Origin: Protula sp. h YS-2021 | Taxonomy: Eukaryota > Annelida > Polychaeta > Sabellida > Serpulidae | Length of the DNA: 64,000 bases | Assembly (NCBI GenBank): GCA_949752745.1 | Contig: OX457027.1 | Location: forward strand, 58,823,342-58,887,341 | Direction of reading: 5' to 3' | Part shown: positions 32,490 to 43,949 of the stretch, piece after piece | How the letters are laid out: each line of letters begins with the position of its first letter | How positions within the stretch are numbered: the first letter of the stretch is position 1 | Notes under the pieces: generated by a model | What the model was told of the DNA's origin: nothing | Database searches by the model: none | Seen by the model: the letters and a program-made list of their open reading frames with translations, nothing else | Translations under genes and position numbers: made by a program

Positions 32490-34960
32490 TATTTTTATTA
32501 TTATTTAATACATTTGTATAGCACTTTATCTAATAATAAGCTCCAAGTGCTGAACAAAGTATACAATTGTAAGCTAAAAATATACACATGAACAATAATA
32601 CAATTATAATGCTGTTAAAAATTACAGTAAAACCCCGGATATGGACACCCCTCTATTAGGGGCACCTCTGAATTACGGACAGCATTTTTCAGTCTGTTTT
32701 AAAACGCCATAGAGCTCTGTTACATCTACACCCCTCTAATGTGGAAATAGGATTTATTACAAAATATGTGTGCTTGGGAGAGAAGCTTTATACGACTAAT
32801 CCCTATTGACATGTGCTCCGTCTTTTAAAATGCGCATAAAAGAATATAATTCATTGCCTTTATGCTCAGTTAAAATGTTACACAAGGTGTTAAGTCTGAA
32901 TATCGGTGGTGTGAAAAGAAAACGGAACGCACTTTCGCCATCCGATCCATAAAGTTAAAATAATCAAAGTTAGTTATGGAAAAAGTGTAAGAAAAATGGC
33001 CAAAGATTTTAGTTGCAGTTGTCAGATAGAGTAGGACCTCGAAATTAGGGACACCCCGCCATTAAGAACAAAATTATTCAGTCACTTTTTGTCCCTAATA
33101 GTGGGGTTTCACTGTAGTCGACAAAATAAGCATTATTAAAAAGGTGTGTTTTAAGAGCTCTTTTAAAAGTTGCAAACTTATTTAGAGATCTAAAATGAAT
33201 AGGCAGCGAGTTCCATAGTTTAGAAGCAAAATTTCCGAATGCTCTATCATCGCATCTGTTGTTAGTTTTGTGTTCCACCAATAATCCTTGGCTACCCGAT
33301 CGGATCGAGCGACAGTTCCGGTGCGGTGTTACTAAATCCACTAGATATTGAGATGCGCGTCCATGAATACAGTTAAACACAATGACTAGAATTTTGAATA
33401 CTATCAGTTTAATCTGTTCACTTTGGAGATGAGACGAGCTGTCGAGTTTTGCAGGACTTGAAGCTTGCGAATTAATGATTTATTAACACCATAGAGTAGA
33501 GAGTTGGAGTATTCCAAGCAAGATACAACATTTGCGTGAACTAACAGCTTAGTCGCCTGAGGAGCTAAAATTCGTCGAATTCTAGCTATGTTTCGTGGGA
33601 AAAACAATGCAGGAGATACTTTGAGGCTAATAAATTTATCCATGATTAGCGAATTATCCAACATAGCACCCAGATTTTTCACTGTAGGCGCGGATTACAT
33701 TTTGAGCGAAATAAAATATGTTCAGTCTTGTCAACGTTGAGCTTTGAAAAATTGGCACACATCCATTTGTTGAAAGCCAGGATACATCAATATTGTTGAT
33801 AGCCTTTGCAGTGTCCTTTTTGTGATCAAAAGCAATTTAAATTTGCGAATCATCAGCATAGAAATGATATTTAACGTTATATTTATTAACTATATCCGCC
33901 AGCGAAGTAACGTAAACAGTGAATATAATAGGCATAAACAGGGCCCTGAGGCACGCCATGACTGAGGGTAGCAGCTGATGAGGTAAAACCATTCACGATC
34001 ATAGTCTGAGTTCGTTTATATAAGTAGGACTTAAATCATGATCAAGCATGATCACTTACTCCAAAGCGGTTGTATAGACATGTGAACAGCGTATCGTGGT
34101 CACTGGTATCGAAAGCTGCACTAAGATCTAACATCACTAGTGCAACCATAGACTTTCTGTCAAGAACGTTCATGACATCACTCTGAACTCGCAACAGTGC
34201 AGTTTCGGTGCAACAGATAGGAGGACTAATATTTATCCAAAAGATTGAGTGTGATAAGATGTTGATTCAACTGAGCTCCTACTACTCGGTTAACGATTTT
34301 GGAAAAATAGTTTAGATTCGAAAATGAACGGTATTTTTTGAAAATATGTCTGGATCTAGACTGGCTTTCTTGAGAAGAGGTATGACGAGGGCACACTTTA
34401 GATTTTCAGACACTTCAGCGTTGCCCAGGGATAAATTCACAATGTTCGTAAGAATATCCAAAAATTCATTACTACACACTTTCAGCAAACAAGCGAGCAG
34501 GTAGCCGGTGATGACTTTTCAATAATACGTTTAAGTTCTGCTTTGGTAACAGGTCTAAATTCACACGGTTTTGAGCTACAGAATGAACCACTGAACCACT
34601 GAAATTCTTCAAACATTTTTGAGCGATCATCACTAGAAATATCATTTCTAATTTTGATTATTTTATCCAAGAAAAACTCGAAGAACATGTTAGGCATGAC
34701 TTCCTGTTTAATATTTGTTGGGAGTGTGCTAGACTTAGAACAATCTAGAAGCTCGTTTGTGACGTTAAATAGTCGTTTTTGATCATATTGTGAGTCGAGA
34801 ACTTTAGCTGAATAAAGCTCCGATTTGGCTTCATTACACAAATGATTCACCAGTTTACACTGATTTCGGTATAGTTGTTTAGCCTTTTCAAGGCCGGATT
34901 TGGCAATCCACCTTTCAAATAGGCGTTTGATAATTTAGCACTTCGTATATTGGCATTGTA
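32490..34960 (-). mobile_element. LINE retrotransposon fragment (L2/CR1-like reverse transcriptase), broken
   Basis: Minus-strand pieces carry a reverse-transcriptase catalytic motif FYADDSQ (complement of about 33,845-33,865). Downstream is a C-terminal region with RNIARIRRILAPQ, SCLEYSNSLLYGV and IRKLQVLQNSTARL (33,404-33,682), then GRASQYLVDLV and FASKLWNSLPIHFRSL (33,117-33,380), typical of the 3' part of L2/CR1-type LINEs. An upstream fragment (34,482-34,850) contains LFNVTNELLD and RPVTKAELKRIIEKSSP. The tail at 32,490-32,624 has the 'tatagcactttat...gtgctgaacaaagta' type of 3' end and an A/T-rich (ATAATA)n tail. Frameshifts and 5' truncation make it inactive. A pogo-like MITE separates the coding 3' end from the tail. 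Confidence 0.82.
32625..33114 (+). mobile_element. pogo/Tigger-like MITE, copy 1 (490 bp), inside the LINE
   Basis: The ends are CAGTAAAACCCCGG at 32,625 and its near complement ggggtttcactg ending 33,114, flanked by TA on both sides as expected for Tc1/mariner-pogo transposition. The interior keeps a plus-strand remnant reading 'GVKRKRNALSPSDP', the start of a CENP-B/pogo-type helix-turn-helix, then stops. Most of a transposase is missing. It interrupts the LINE between its coding 3' end and its tail. Confidence 0.85.
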
Positions 34961-36149
34961 GCACTGGGTATTGGGACGTATTTTGACCATTTTTCTAGCT
35001 TAGGGGGCGTGTCGGGTCAACAATAGCTTCAATGCAATTCAATCAAAGTGAAAAAGACAGTGTTTTGTATTCCATTCAGTTTTCGAGATATTTGTGTAGT
35101 TTTTGGCATGCCATTGAAGAACATAGAGCTTAAATCTGATCTGTATTTCGGCATGAAAACAACTCGCTTCAAAGTACATCAGCCTGTTTTCACTACTGCC
35201 GGATGCTTTATCTCGATCACTTTGGGCACCACAGATTGAAGGTAGTTATTAATGGGGACCTTGCAACCACACGCTAGTACGTGACATAGATACTTTAAAT
35301 TTCATTTGGACTACGAAGCCACCACTGTAGGTTTTCCACTGTTTTAAACATTGATTATCGCGATCCATAATGATAAAAAATTCCTTGGAATATATAGCAC
35401 CACATGGGTATCCTTAGTAGGTGCCCTGTTGCTATGTTTACTATACCTGTCAACCAACCGACCAATCAGCGCACGTTGCTGTTTCTATCATGTGACTGAC
35501 CCATACCCAACTGATCGCAATCTGAATAACGGGAGATTTTTCTCCGGTAGAATTTTATTTAAAATGACATATCAAAATCAAGGTAAATAATACTTTTTGG
35601 ACATAATTTATCTTGAATATTATCTTTACGTATACTGTAAGTTTTTCTTGCCTAGCGGTAAGTTTTGAATGGTTTTGCTGACTTTGCTGATTCCTACACA
35701 TTTTAGTTCTGGGTTTTATCAGACCGGCTTTCGTTGAGTAAATGCATCCTGCCATCAGAACGTAGTGTAGCTTATGCATAATAGACAGTGAGATGGTTTC
35801 TGGGCGATTTTCTTAGTTTTCATTTGGAGGGTTGCCCTCATTGTCAGCAAACAGTTTGCACTGAGTAGGCTCTGCAAACAGGAAAGTTTTTCCACTTTCC
35901 GCTGTCTTTCTTCCCTTTTGCCAGCAATAGGACAGTGTAGGGTAGTTAGACACGATACTGCGGCAGCCTTCTTAGGAGAGTTGCATACACTTTCCTTTTT
36001 GTGTGTTAACACGCCAGTGCTGTCCGCTGCGGCGTCGTCTTTCACGGTGGAGAATAGTTTAGCCGCTACTGTACACATTTGACTCGGTGAAGAATCGATC
36101 ATGTGATCGAAATAGCGGCGTCATGCCTGTAGAGGGTACGACAATTCAG

Positions 36150-36950
36150 CACTATGACGGGTAGGAGCAACACCAACTTGGTGTTTTTAGCATCGATAAT
36201 ATGTCTTGGTACGAGGTTAGCATCAGGGCTATTTCCCTGTGCTCATTATGACACCGTGTTGTTTCTAATCCGTGGCAGTGACGGATACAACACAACAGGG
36301 TGTTTGTGGCAACTTCGTAGTGATTTGCCAGTAGTGATTGCAACGACTCGCTGTCTTCACCAGTCTTGTTTGCCACGGCTTAATGTGCTCACGGGTCGTG
36401 ATTGCGATGACTTACCGTATTTACGGGTCGTGTGGGCAACGCCTTGGTAGGTTTTTCAGGCGTGTCTGCATCAACCTGCTGTAGGCAAGGATCGTGTGTG
36501 CAGTGACTCGCAACGTGCACGATTGGTGTCTGTTACGACTTCATCTCATCAAGGGTCGTGTTTGCTACGACTCGTATTGTTCATCGGTCGTGTTTACAGC
36601 GACTGGCTGTGCTCACGGATCGTGTTTGTAACGACCTGCTGTATGCACGATTCGTGTTTGTGTTGACGTGCCGTGTGCATGGATCGTGTTTACGGTAATC
36701 CGCTGTGGCTCACGAGTCGTATTTGCGATGACTTTTTTTGCTTTTTCAGTTATATTTGCAGCGACGTGCTGTGGTCACGTGTCGTTGTTGTGGCTACTCA
36801 CTGTGCTTACGGGTCTTGCTGCAACGACTCCTTGTGATTACGAGTCGTGTCTGCGATGGCTTGCTGTGTTCACAGGTCGTGATTGCAGCGTATCGCTGCG
36901 TTTACGGATAGTGTTAATGACAGCTTGATGTAAGCGCCAGTGCTGTTTGC
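36150..36950. repeat. Degenerate ~36-bp array, left inverted partner
   Basis: Many diverged units of the form 'cacgggtcgtgtttgcagcg' followed by 'actcgctgtg' fill this segment (for example near 36,390, 36,550, 36,600, 36,680, 36,840). It lies between the left terminal repeat and the gag-like region, so it acts as the 5' leader of the plus-oriented half. The complementary array is at 41,740-42,450. Confidence 0.75.
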
Positions 36951-37179
36951 GGCAATTTCTTGCTTTAAAAAAACACAAAAAAAACACTCAAAAAAACAAG
37001 CATTTGTGGACAAAGTAATTTGTAGTTATACCGTCTACTACCTTTCACTATACGTGACAGTCACGGGTTGCCAAGTCACAAGGTTGTAGTTGCTGCGTCG
37101 TCGGATTTGCTTAAATTAAACGCGTATCTACTGTCGTCGCTTGTAGTTCTGTGGAGGTATCAGATCTTGCCGCATTCGA

Positions 37180-38008
37180 AAATTAATGCAGAAGATGTGA
37201 GGAAGCTTTGATTTGCTAGTGACGGTCAATCGGACTTATTTCCGCCGGAGTTACTTAAGAATGTGATTGAAGCGGTGAGGTCACAAGATGCATTGATGCG
37301 CAAGGCTTTAATGTTACGTGCCACTCCAGCGAAGCAACGTCACACAGCTGCCATTCCGTCAGCTACTCCGCAAAAGAGGCCGGTTTCTTTACTGTCGACA
37401 CCCCAACACCAGAAGCACAAGTCGGACTCAAAAACAGGCTGCCACTTCGAAGCAGAGGTTGCAACCAATCAAAATATCCGGCACAGATCGCACGACGATC
37501 TCTGCCATATACTTTCGGTTTCTGCGAAAACTTGGTTGGTCAGTGTCGCGAATCGAACGTAAATGTGCCCGTAGAGGAAAGGCTAAAGAATATTTGGCAA
37601 GCTTTGAAAGCTGTGGGAGCTCTCAAAAAAATGTAGTCCGGTAGTTGCGCAAAGGTTACTCTTTACCGTTTGCAAGGGACAGGTCAGGTTCCCAAATTCT
37701 TCCATCGCTGGCCAAGCTTCCTAATCCTTCTTTAGTTACAACGTACGATCACAATCCAGAAAAGCGACTTGCGTTGCAACAGATGGTTCAAGAGCTTGCA
37801 GACAAGACAGCTGTAAAAAAGATGCCGGTAGGCACCCCAGCGTTCTTCAGTCGTATCTTTGTGGTACCGAAAAAGTCAGGAGATTGGCGTCTTGTCATAA
37901 ACTTGTCGCAATTCAATCAGGTTGTCCATCTCATATCGTTCACGATGGATACTCCCCAGTTGTTGAAATCTATCCTAAGGCAAGGCATGTGGGCTGTCGT
38001 TTTGAACT
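37180..38008 (+). pseudogene. DIRS-like gag-like region and truncated reverse transcriptase
   Basis: Frames at 37,263-37,644 encode a basic gag-like segment (RSQDALMRKALMLRATPAKQ; SQKNVVR end). Separated by a stop, 37,645-38,008 encodes the beginning of an RT: LPNPSLVTTYDHNPEKRLA, GTPAFFSRIFVVPKKSGDWR and LVINLSQFNQ, matching the 'FFSRLFLVPKK.G..RPVIDLS.LN' pattern of DIRS RTs. The frame ends at an inversion junction near 38,008, before the catalytic aspartates, so it cannot be active. Confidence 0.78.
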
Positions 38009-39142
38009 GAAAAGACCAAAACCATATCCGCCAACATTTAACAGACGAGCGGTAAGTCATAATCGATCTGACCGACACCCTTCTGACCTCGAACATTGCC
38101 ACTGCCGTAGCAGCCACGGGATCGATAACCCTACCAAGACACCATAACTTGAACAAACGCCAATGTGACAAGTACACCTTGTTCGTAGAGTCCTTATGAA
38201 TTCTGTCTATTCTCTGCACCACTCACTGAACCACTTAGACTTCAAGAAGGAAAATTTATGCACCAAAGTTTCATTTGGATCAGCTAAAGATCTGGATGAT
38301 AATGATCCCAATGAGGTTGATGCAGACTGCCATATTTCAAGGAAATTGGAAGACTCATGACGCACGGTAACCGCATCAACAAAGAAAACCAAGGCACTTG
38401 TGGAATATAGGGAGATAACAGCAAGAGACATTGGGGGTACTCGTGCCAAACCTTCGTAAGAACCTTCATCATGAGAGACGACGGTGGAAATGCCAACAAC
38501 ATCTGCGTGGGCCACTAACACAGCAACGTATCGATCTCTATTTTCTCCACATCTGGACATGGAGACATGTACACCGAAAGACGATGATTGAGACGACTCG
38601 CAAATAGATCGAAACTGAGGTTGACGCCACGGAGCACTCCAGCGAAACTTGTAATTCGTTAACATTCAGACTGCCTGCTAAGTGAGAGGGCTGAATGAAA
38701 AAAAAACGACAATCGCGAGCAACCAACAGAACCTGCTTGATGACAAAAGACAACGTCGGTGAGCGCGTGCCGTCCTTCTTGGGCAAACATGGCACCAGCT
38801 GTGATTTTCTATGAGAACCTGAACCACGTGACCGTCGAGACAGTTAACCAGATCCCTACGAGCCAGCAAAGAAAGCCGTATCCGATGACCCTCCAACCTG
38901 CCTCGACGCAAAGCCTTCAAGATAGAGCGTTGAAACTCCCAGAAATGACACCTTCCCGTTGGCATTAGCAACCCTAGAAATGATTCTAACTTGGACACCC
39001 GAGGCTTGGGTGTAGACACGATACGGGCAATGAGAGACATAATTGATTGAGTTGCGACAAGTCTATGACAAGACGCCAATTGCCCGACCTTTTTGAGACA
39101 AGAAAACCCAACTGAAAAAAACACGTGAGTGGCTAAAGGCAT
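38009..39142 (-). pseudogene. DIRS-like RT 3' part, RNase H-like segment and recombinase N-terminus
   Basis: Reading the minus strand from 39,142: an RT fragment frameshifted at 'KVGQLASCHRLVATQS' (another frame reads NWRLVIDLSQLNQ), then KLESFLGLLMPTGRCHF and LLARRDLVNCLDGHVVQVL (thumb/RNase H area). Next comes SLNVNELQVSLEC, then AVTVRHESSNFLEIWQSA (shared with the copy at 25.76 kb). Finally RIDRIHKDSTNKVYLSHWRL and DPVAATAVAMF give the N-terminal core-binding part of a tyrosine recombinase. The catalytic C-terminus is missing here; the frame is cut at the junction near 38,008. Confidence 0.75.
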
Positions 39143-39872
39143 TTTTTTCTATAGCCTTCGTGTCTACGAGATCTTAAATCATTCTCTGCCACCCAAATTG
39201 CTTCTCTGGTTTTGTGACATACGTCGTGACCAAAGAAGGATTGGAAAGTTGGACAAGCGGTGGAAGGATTTGACAACACGGCCTGTATCTTCAAAAAGTA
39301 AGGGGTACTCCCAGAGCAACCACCGGACTATGATATTTGGGAGCTCCTAGTAGTTGTCAAAGTTGCCAAAAATTCCTTCTCTCTACGGACACATTTACAT
39401 TCGATTTGCTAAACTAACCAACCCATTAGTGGCAGATACCTGAAGTATCTGACAAAGATCGTCGTGCGATCTGTGCCGGATACTTTGATTGGTTGCTGCC
39501 TCTGCTTAGGAGTGGTACTCTACTTTTTTTAGTCTATCCTGTATTTCTTGAGTATGGCGTCGACGCCGACGCTGGACGTGGTCTCTTCTTCAGCGTTACT
39601 GTCGAAGGAATCGCCAACTGTCTCTGCTTCGGCTTACTGGCCTGTAGTGTATGTGCTTTATGCATAAATGCATCCCGCGATTTGATTTTGCGCAACCTCA
39701 ATGGAGTTCTATAATCTTTGCGGAGAAAACAAGTCTGATTGTCCATCAATAGGAGCAAAACAGTTTTCGTGCATCCTGTATATTGACGTTCGAGTGCGGC
39801 AATACTTTATCTCGTCTAAGAACCCCGGGCGATGTGAACATATAAGCGTTTAGTTTCCGTAAATCTGATGAA
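39038..39872. repeat. Recent direct duplication, unit 1
   Basis: About 835 bp are nearly identical to 40,035-40,868, with single-base differences (for example 39,568/40,564) and a one-base length change in a T run. The duplicated segment is part of the minus-oriented gag-like/RT 5' region, with minus-strand words KSRDAFMHKAHTLQASKPK. Similarity continues, interrupted, to about 40,034. Confidence 0.92.
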
Positions 39873-40034
39873 GCCACAAAAAACGGAGTAAAAAACGCGA
39901 TCAAACACAGCGTTGGAATATCCCATCGAAGCCTCCTCTCATTCGTGCGGTAAAAACTTCCACAACTAAGGGAGAGGGGAACCCTACTAGCTGCAACGGT
40001 TTGCAATCCTCCACGGAGGAGTCATGGCCCGTGG

Positions 40035-40868
40035 CATAATTGATTGAGTTGCGACAAGTCTATGACAAGACGCCAATTGCCCGACCTTTTTGAGACAAGA
40101 AAACCCAACTGAAAAAAACACGTGAGTGGCTAAAGGCATTTTTTCTATAGCCTTCGTGTCTACGAGATCTTAAATCATTCTCTGCCACCCAAATTGCTTC
40201 TCTGGTTTTGTGACATACGTCGTGACCAAAGAAGGATTGGAAAGTTGGACAAGCGGTGGAAGGATTTGACAACACGGCCTGTATCTTCAAACAGTAAGGG
40301 GTACTCCCAGAGCAACCACCGGACTATGATATTTGGGAGCTCCTAGTAGTTGTCAAAGTTGCCAAAAATTCCTTCTCTCTACGGACACATTTACATTCGA
40401 TTTGCTAAACTAACCAACCCATTAGTGGCAGATACCTGAAGTATCTGACAAAGATCGTCGTGCGATCTGTGCCGGATACTTTGATTGGTTGCTGCCTCTG
40501 CTTAGGAGTGGTACTCTACTTTTTTTAGTCTATCCTGTATTTCTTGAGTATGGCGTCGACGCCTACGCTGGACGTGGTCTCTTCTTCGGCGTTACTGTCG
40601 AAGGAATCGCCAACTGTCTATGCTTCGGCTTACTGGCCTGTAGTGTATGTGCTTTATGCATAAATGCATCCCGCGATTTGATTTTGTGCAACCTCAATGG
40701 AGTTCTATAATCTTTGCGGAGAAAACAAGTCTGATTGTCCATCAATAGGAGCAAAACAGTTTTCGTGCATCCTGTATATTGACGTTCGAGTGCGGCAATA
40801 CTTTATCTCGTCTAAGAACCACGGGCGATGTGAACATATAAGCGTTTAGTTTCCGTAAATCTGATGAA
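40035..40868. repeat. Recent direct duplication, unit 2
   Basis: Second unit, offset 996-997 bp from the first. After 40,868 an internal stretch of roughly 80 bp present in unit 1 is missing. The match then resumes at 'gggagaggggaacc', 'tttgtaatcctccacggagg' and 'agtcatggcccgtggc' before leaving the duplication near 40,955. Confidence 0.92.
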
Positions 40869-41739
40869 CGCGATCCCCCCAACTGGGGGAGAGGGGAACC
40901 GTACAAGCTGCAATGGTTTGTAATCCTCCACGGAGGAGTCATGGCCCGTGGCGAGACATGGCATAGCCCATAATGAGACATTATTGAAGGTATAGCCTGA
41001 GTAATCACTAGAGGGGCAGGACGAGTTCCCATGGAAGATGTCACATCGACTTATCCGGATCTATGAAGTAAACGCCCGACGTAGACACAGAAGTATCCGG
41101 TAGAGACCTAACTTAAAGTGTGTTGGGGTGGCCCGACCAATCTCCTTCAACCTCTGACCTGTCAGCAATAGGAGAAAGCGTATGCATAGAGGTAGAAGAC
41201 TTGTTACCCTTAGACTTGCTACCCTTTGTCCGAACTCTGCCAGTATCCTGCTGTTGCAAGAGAAGTGAAACAATCGAGACATCGAAATGCGCACACTGGT
41301 GCACACGGTTGTTTAGCATGCAAGACTGTATCCCCCAGCGTCGTAGACGTCGTAGACACGCAGTGCACCTTGAATGTATGTCCCCTGCCGCTTGTTACGA
41401 GCACAGGAATTGAGAATCGCTAGTGAATCTACAAGCAAACAAACCCTATAAGTATAATTTTAATACTGACGGTAATACATAAAACATGTTATATTAATGA
41501 TAAAAGACAAAAATAATGCGTATAATATCATTAAAACTGCTTTGGAAATAAAGCATAAGATGCACTTTACGGCCTAATTGTCGATACCCGTCAGCGCAGC
41601 AAGTATCACGTGATCGCATCGTGGCATATACCTCCCGGCACCGCAGCAACCTGTTGCAAACACGGATCGTAACCGTCACGACCGTTTCAACGACGACCCG
41701 GCACAATCACGGGTCGCACCAGAAACGACCCGGACTTGT

Positions 41740-42450
41740 ACCAACCCCGTGACAGTCACGTATCGTGAAAATCACGTATCGTTCAAATCACGTATCTTGC
41801 AAGTCCCGTATCGTGCATATCACGTATCGTGGCAATCACTTACCGTGCCAGACACGTACGTGACAGTCACGTATCGTGACAAACACGGCAAGGCCTTGTG
41901 CCAACCTGTGACAGTCACGTATCATAACATACCCGACCAGGCCTTGAGTCAAGTCGTGAAAGTCACATTATGACAAAATGGACTCGAAACACAGACCAGT
42001 CGCTGCCACAGCAAGCCGTCACAAACACGATCCGTGACAACAGCGAGTCGCTGCAAGCACGACTCGTGACAACAGCGACAAGTCGCCACAAACACTACTC
42101 CTGACAACAGCGACTTAACGGTTCACCCGGCCGTCACTGCTACCGCTCGTGATGAGAGCAACAGCTGCCTGCACGACTCACATTATGTCTCCTATGTTGC
42201 ACCCGTCACTGCCACGGGTCTTAACACACACGGTATACCAGACTGAAAATCTTGATAACAAACACGACCCGTAAACACAGCGAGCCGTGACAAACACGAC
42301 CCGTGATCATAGCGAGTCGTTACAGACACTACTGGCAAACAACGACAAGTCGCCACAAACACCGTTCTGTTTCGTACCCGTCACAGCCGCGGTTCATAAC
42401 CAACACGGCGTAGCAGACTGCAAGGGGAAACAACCCCATGCTGACCTCGT
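41740..42450. repeat. Degenerate array, right inverted partner, with a 16-18-bp sub-array
   Basis: From about 41,990 the segment repeats 'aacacgacccgtgacaacag' and 'cgagtcgctgcaa' type units, the complement of the array at 36,150-36,950. From 41,745 to about 41,935 a shorter period dominates: 'cagtcacgtatcgtga', 'aatcacgtatcgt' and variants about every 16-18 bp. This sub-array is absent from the left array. Confidence 0.75.
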
Positions 42451-42704
42451 ACCATGACATGTGATCGATGCTATCACCATGCTGGTGTTGCGACGACCTG
42501 TCACAGTGCGGAGTTTTCGTACCCGCTACAGGTACGACGTCGCTGTGACGACCACATGATCGATTTTTCACCGAGTCATATGTGGACATAAGCGGCTATA
42601 CTACTCTATATCGTAATAAAACGTCACAGTAAATATTAAATATTGGCGTGTTTATCAACAGAATGCTTCGTAGTCTACAAGCCGATATTTTCGAAATTAA
42701 ACAT

Positions 42705-43035
42705 ATTGTTAGCATATTATGATATAATTAAAGAGCCTGAAGATGTAATTCAGAAGCGAATGTGAATTAAAACTCATCAGATAAGACATATGGCCCACTC
42801 CTTGCGCAATGCCAATGGCGTGCCAATGTGTGAGTTGTTGCGGGCTGGCTGTTGGGCATCGTCTAACACTTTTATTAAGCACTATTTGCAAGAATATACA
42901 ACTGATGCGTTGAATAGTTTGCATAGTCTTTGTCCTTTTGTTGCTGCTGAATCAGGAATTCATAATAGTCCTCCTTCTTGCAGGACTCCTCAGCTGTCGG
43001 TGGAAAAAAAAGTCTTATAAGAAAAAGAAGTCCGC
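42705..43035 (+). pseudogene. DIRS-like tyrosine recombinase, catalytic C-terminus
   Basis: The frames read IKTHQIRHMAHSLRNANG, then PMCELLRAGCWASSNTFIKHYLQEYTT. This gives the HxxR box, the downstream tryptophan and the nucleophile-position tyrosine (FIKHY) in the spacing of DIRS/Ngaro recombinases. A stop lies just before 'IKTHQ' and no N-terminal half is joined to it. A 37-bp copy of the element's terminal sequence ('gccgatattttcgaaattaa') sits directly upstream at about 42,667-42,703. Confidence 0.78.
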
Positions 43036-43575
43036 TAAGTAGACTCCGCCATGAGGCGCAGCTCAGATTTGCAGTGACAGTGTGGAAACTGATCCATCAC
43101 GTGACTGTTCTCTTGCCTGTCCGACGCAGTGCACTTGTACCATGGTCTGTTTTTTACACAGTGCGGTTTTGGCGCATGGTATCAGTGCTGCTGCAACGGC
43201 TCGGCAACACTTATGTTGCGTTATTTGTCAGTTTTCTAAGGCTCCTCTCTTTGTTATAAAGGAACGGTCTGAAACGCTCGCTCGTATGATTATGGTAGGT
43301 TAATCAAGCTACAGTGTATTCCATAATGGGCACTTCATGGTGAAACCCCACTGAATATTTTTCGTGGTTATTAAATGAGCAGTACTCGTTGAGACTCTGC
43401 TGAAATTAAAAGAATAAATTGGAATTATTTCTTTTATTTCTGCCCTCTGTATGACATAATGTCTTGTTGACAGTGTGCCAACCAGTTCGTATGCATTGGG
43501 TATTCAATTCCCCCCACCAGTTCGCCTCCCATAGTAATGGCTTCGTTGTCTAAAAGCTTATATTTTCGAAATTAA

Positions 43576-43949
43576 AACTGCAGTATTTAATTTCTTAATA
43601 CTCATTTTTATGAGTAAAATATCTTGTATACGTAGAATTCATCACTCGAATGGTACCCATTCCACCTCCCCATCAATTGGGATCGTGTGGTCCGATAAGT
43701 TGGGTATGGGTCAGTCACATGATAGGAGCTGCAGCGTGAGCTGATTGGTCGTTTGATTGACAGGTATAGTAAACATAGCAACAGGGCACCCACTAGGGAC
43801 ACCCATGTGGTACTATGTGTTCTAAAGATCTTTTATTAACATCGCGATGACCAATGTTTAATACATTGGAAAATCCATAGTGATGGCTTCTACGTCTACA
43901 AGATATTTTATTAATAAAAATGGGAATTAAGAAATTAAATACTTCAGTT
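43576..43949. repeat. Fold-back 3' terminus of the DIRS-like complex
   Basis: Arms 43,576-43,635 and 43,890-43,949 are about 60 bp of inverted complement ('cagtatttaatttcttaat' / 'attaagaaattaaatactt'; 'aaaatatcttgtatacgtag' / 'ctacgtctacaagatatt'), separated by 254 bp. The loop region carries the sequence shared with the left terminus at 35.3-35.5 kb. Confidence 0.82.

Larger units (their letters stand above)
35285..43949 (+). mobile_element. Rearranged DIRS-like tyrosine-recombinase retrotransposon complex
   Basis: The outer ends are inverted: 35,300-35,520 and 43,670-43,935 are complementary, sharing 'gtgccctgttgctatgttta', 'ctatacctgtcaa' and 'catgtgactgacccataccc'. Inside, a plus-oriented 5' half (35,285-38,008: terminal repeat, degenerate array, gag-like region, start of RT) meets a minus-oriented, longer 5' half (42,620 down to 38,009: same array, gag-like region duplicated in tandem, RT, RNase H-like, recombinase N-terminus). 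The plus-oriented recombinase C-terminus and 3' end follow (42,705-43,949). The gene set RT plus tyrosine recombinase with inverted termini is diagnostic of DIRS-type elements. All genes are broken. Confidence 0.82.

Noticed and set aside
33078..33380. A continuous 100-codon minus ORF as a single gene
   Set aside because: The last 11-12 codons come from the pogo-like MITE end; it is a LINE-MITE fusion, not a gene.
37645..38010. Intact retroviral or host reverse transcriptase gene
   Set aside because: Only the first part of a DIRS-like RT is present, without the catalytic aspartates, and the frame ends at an inversion junction.
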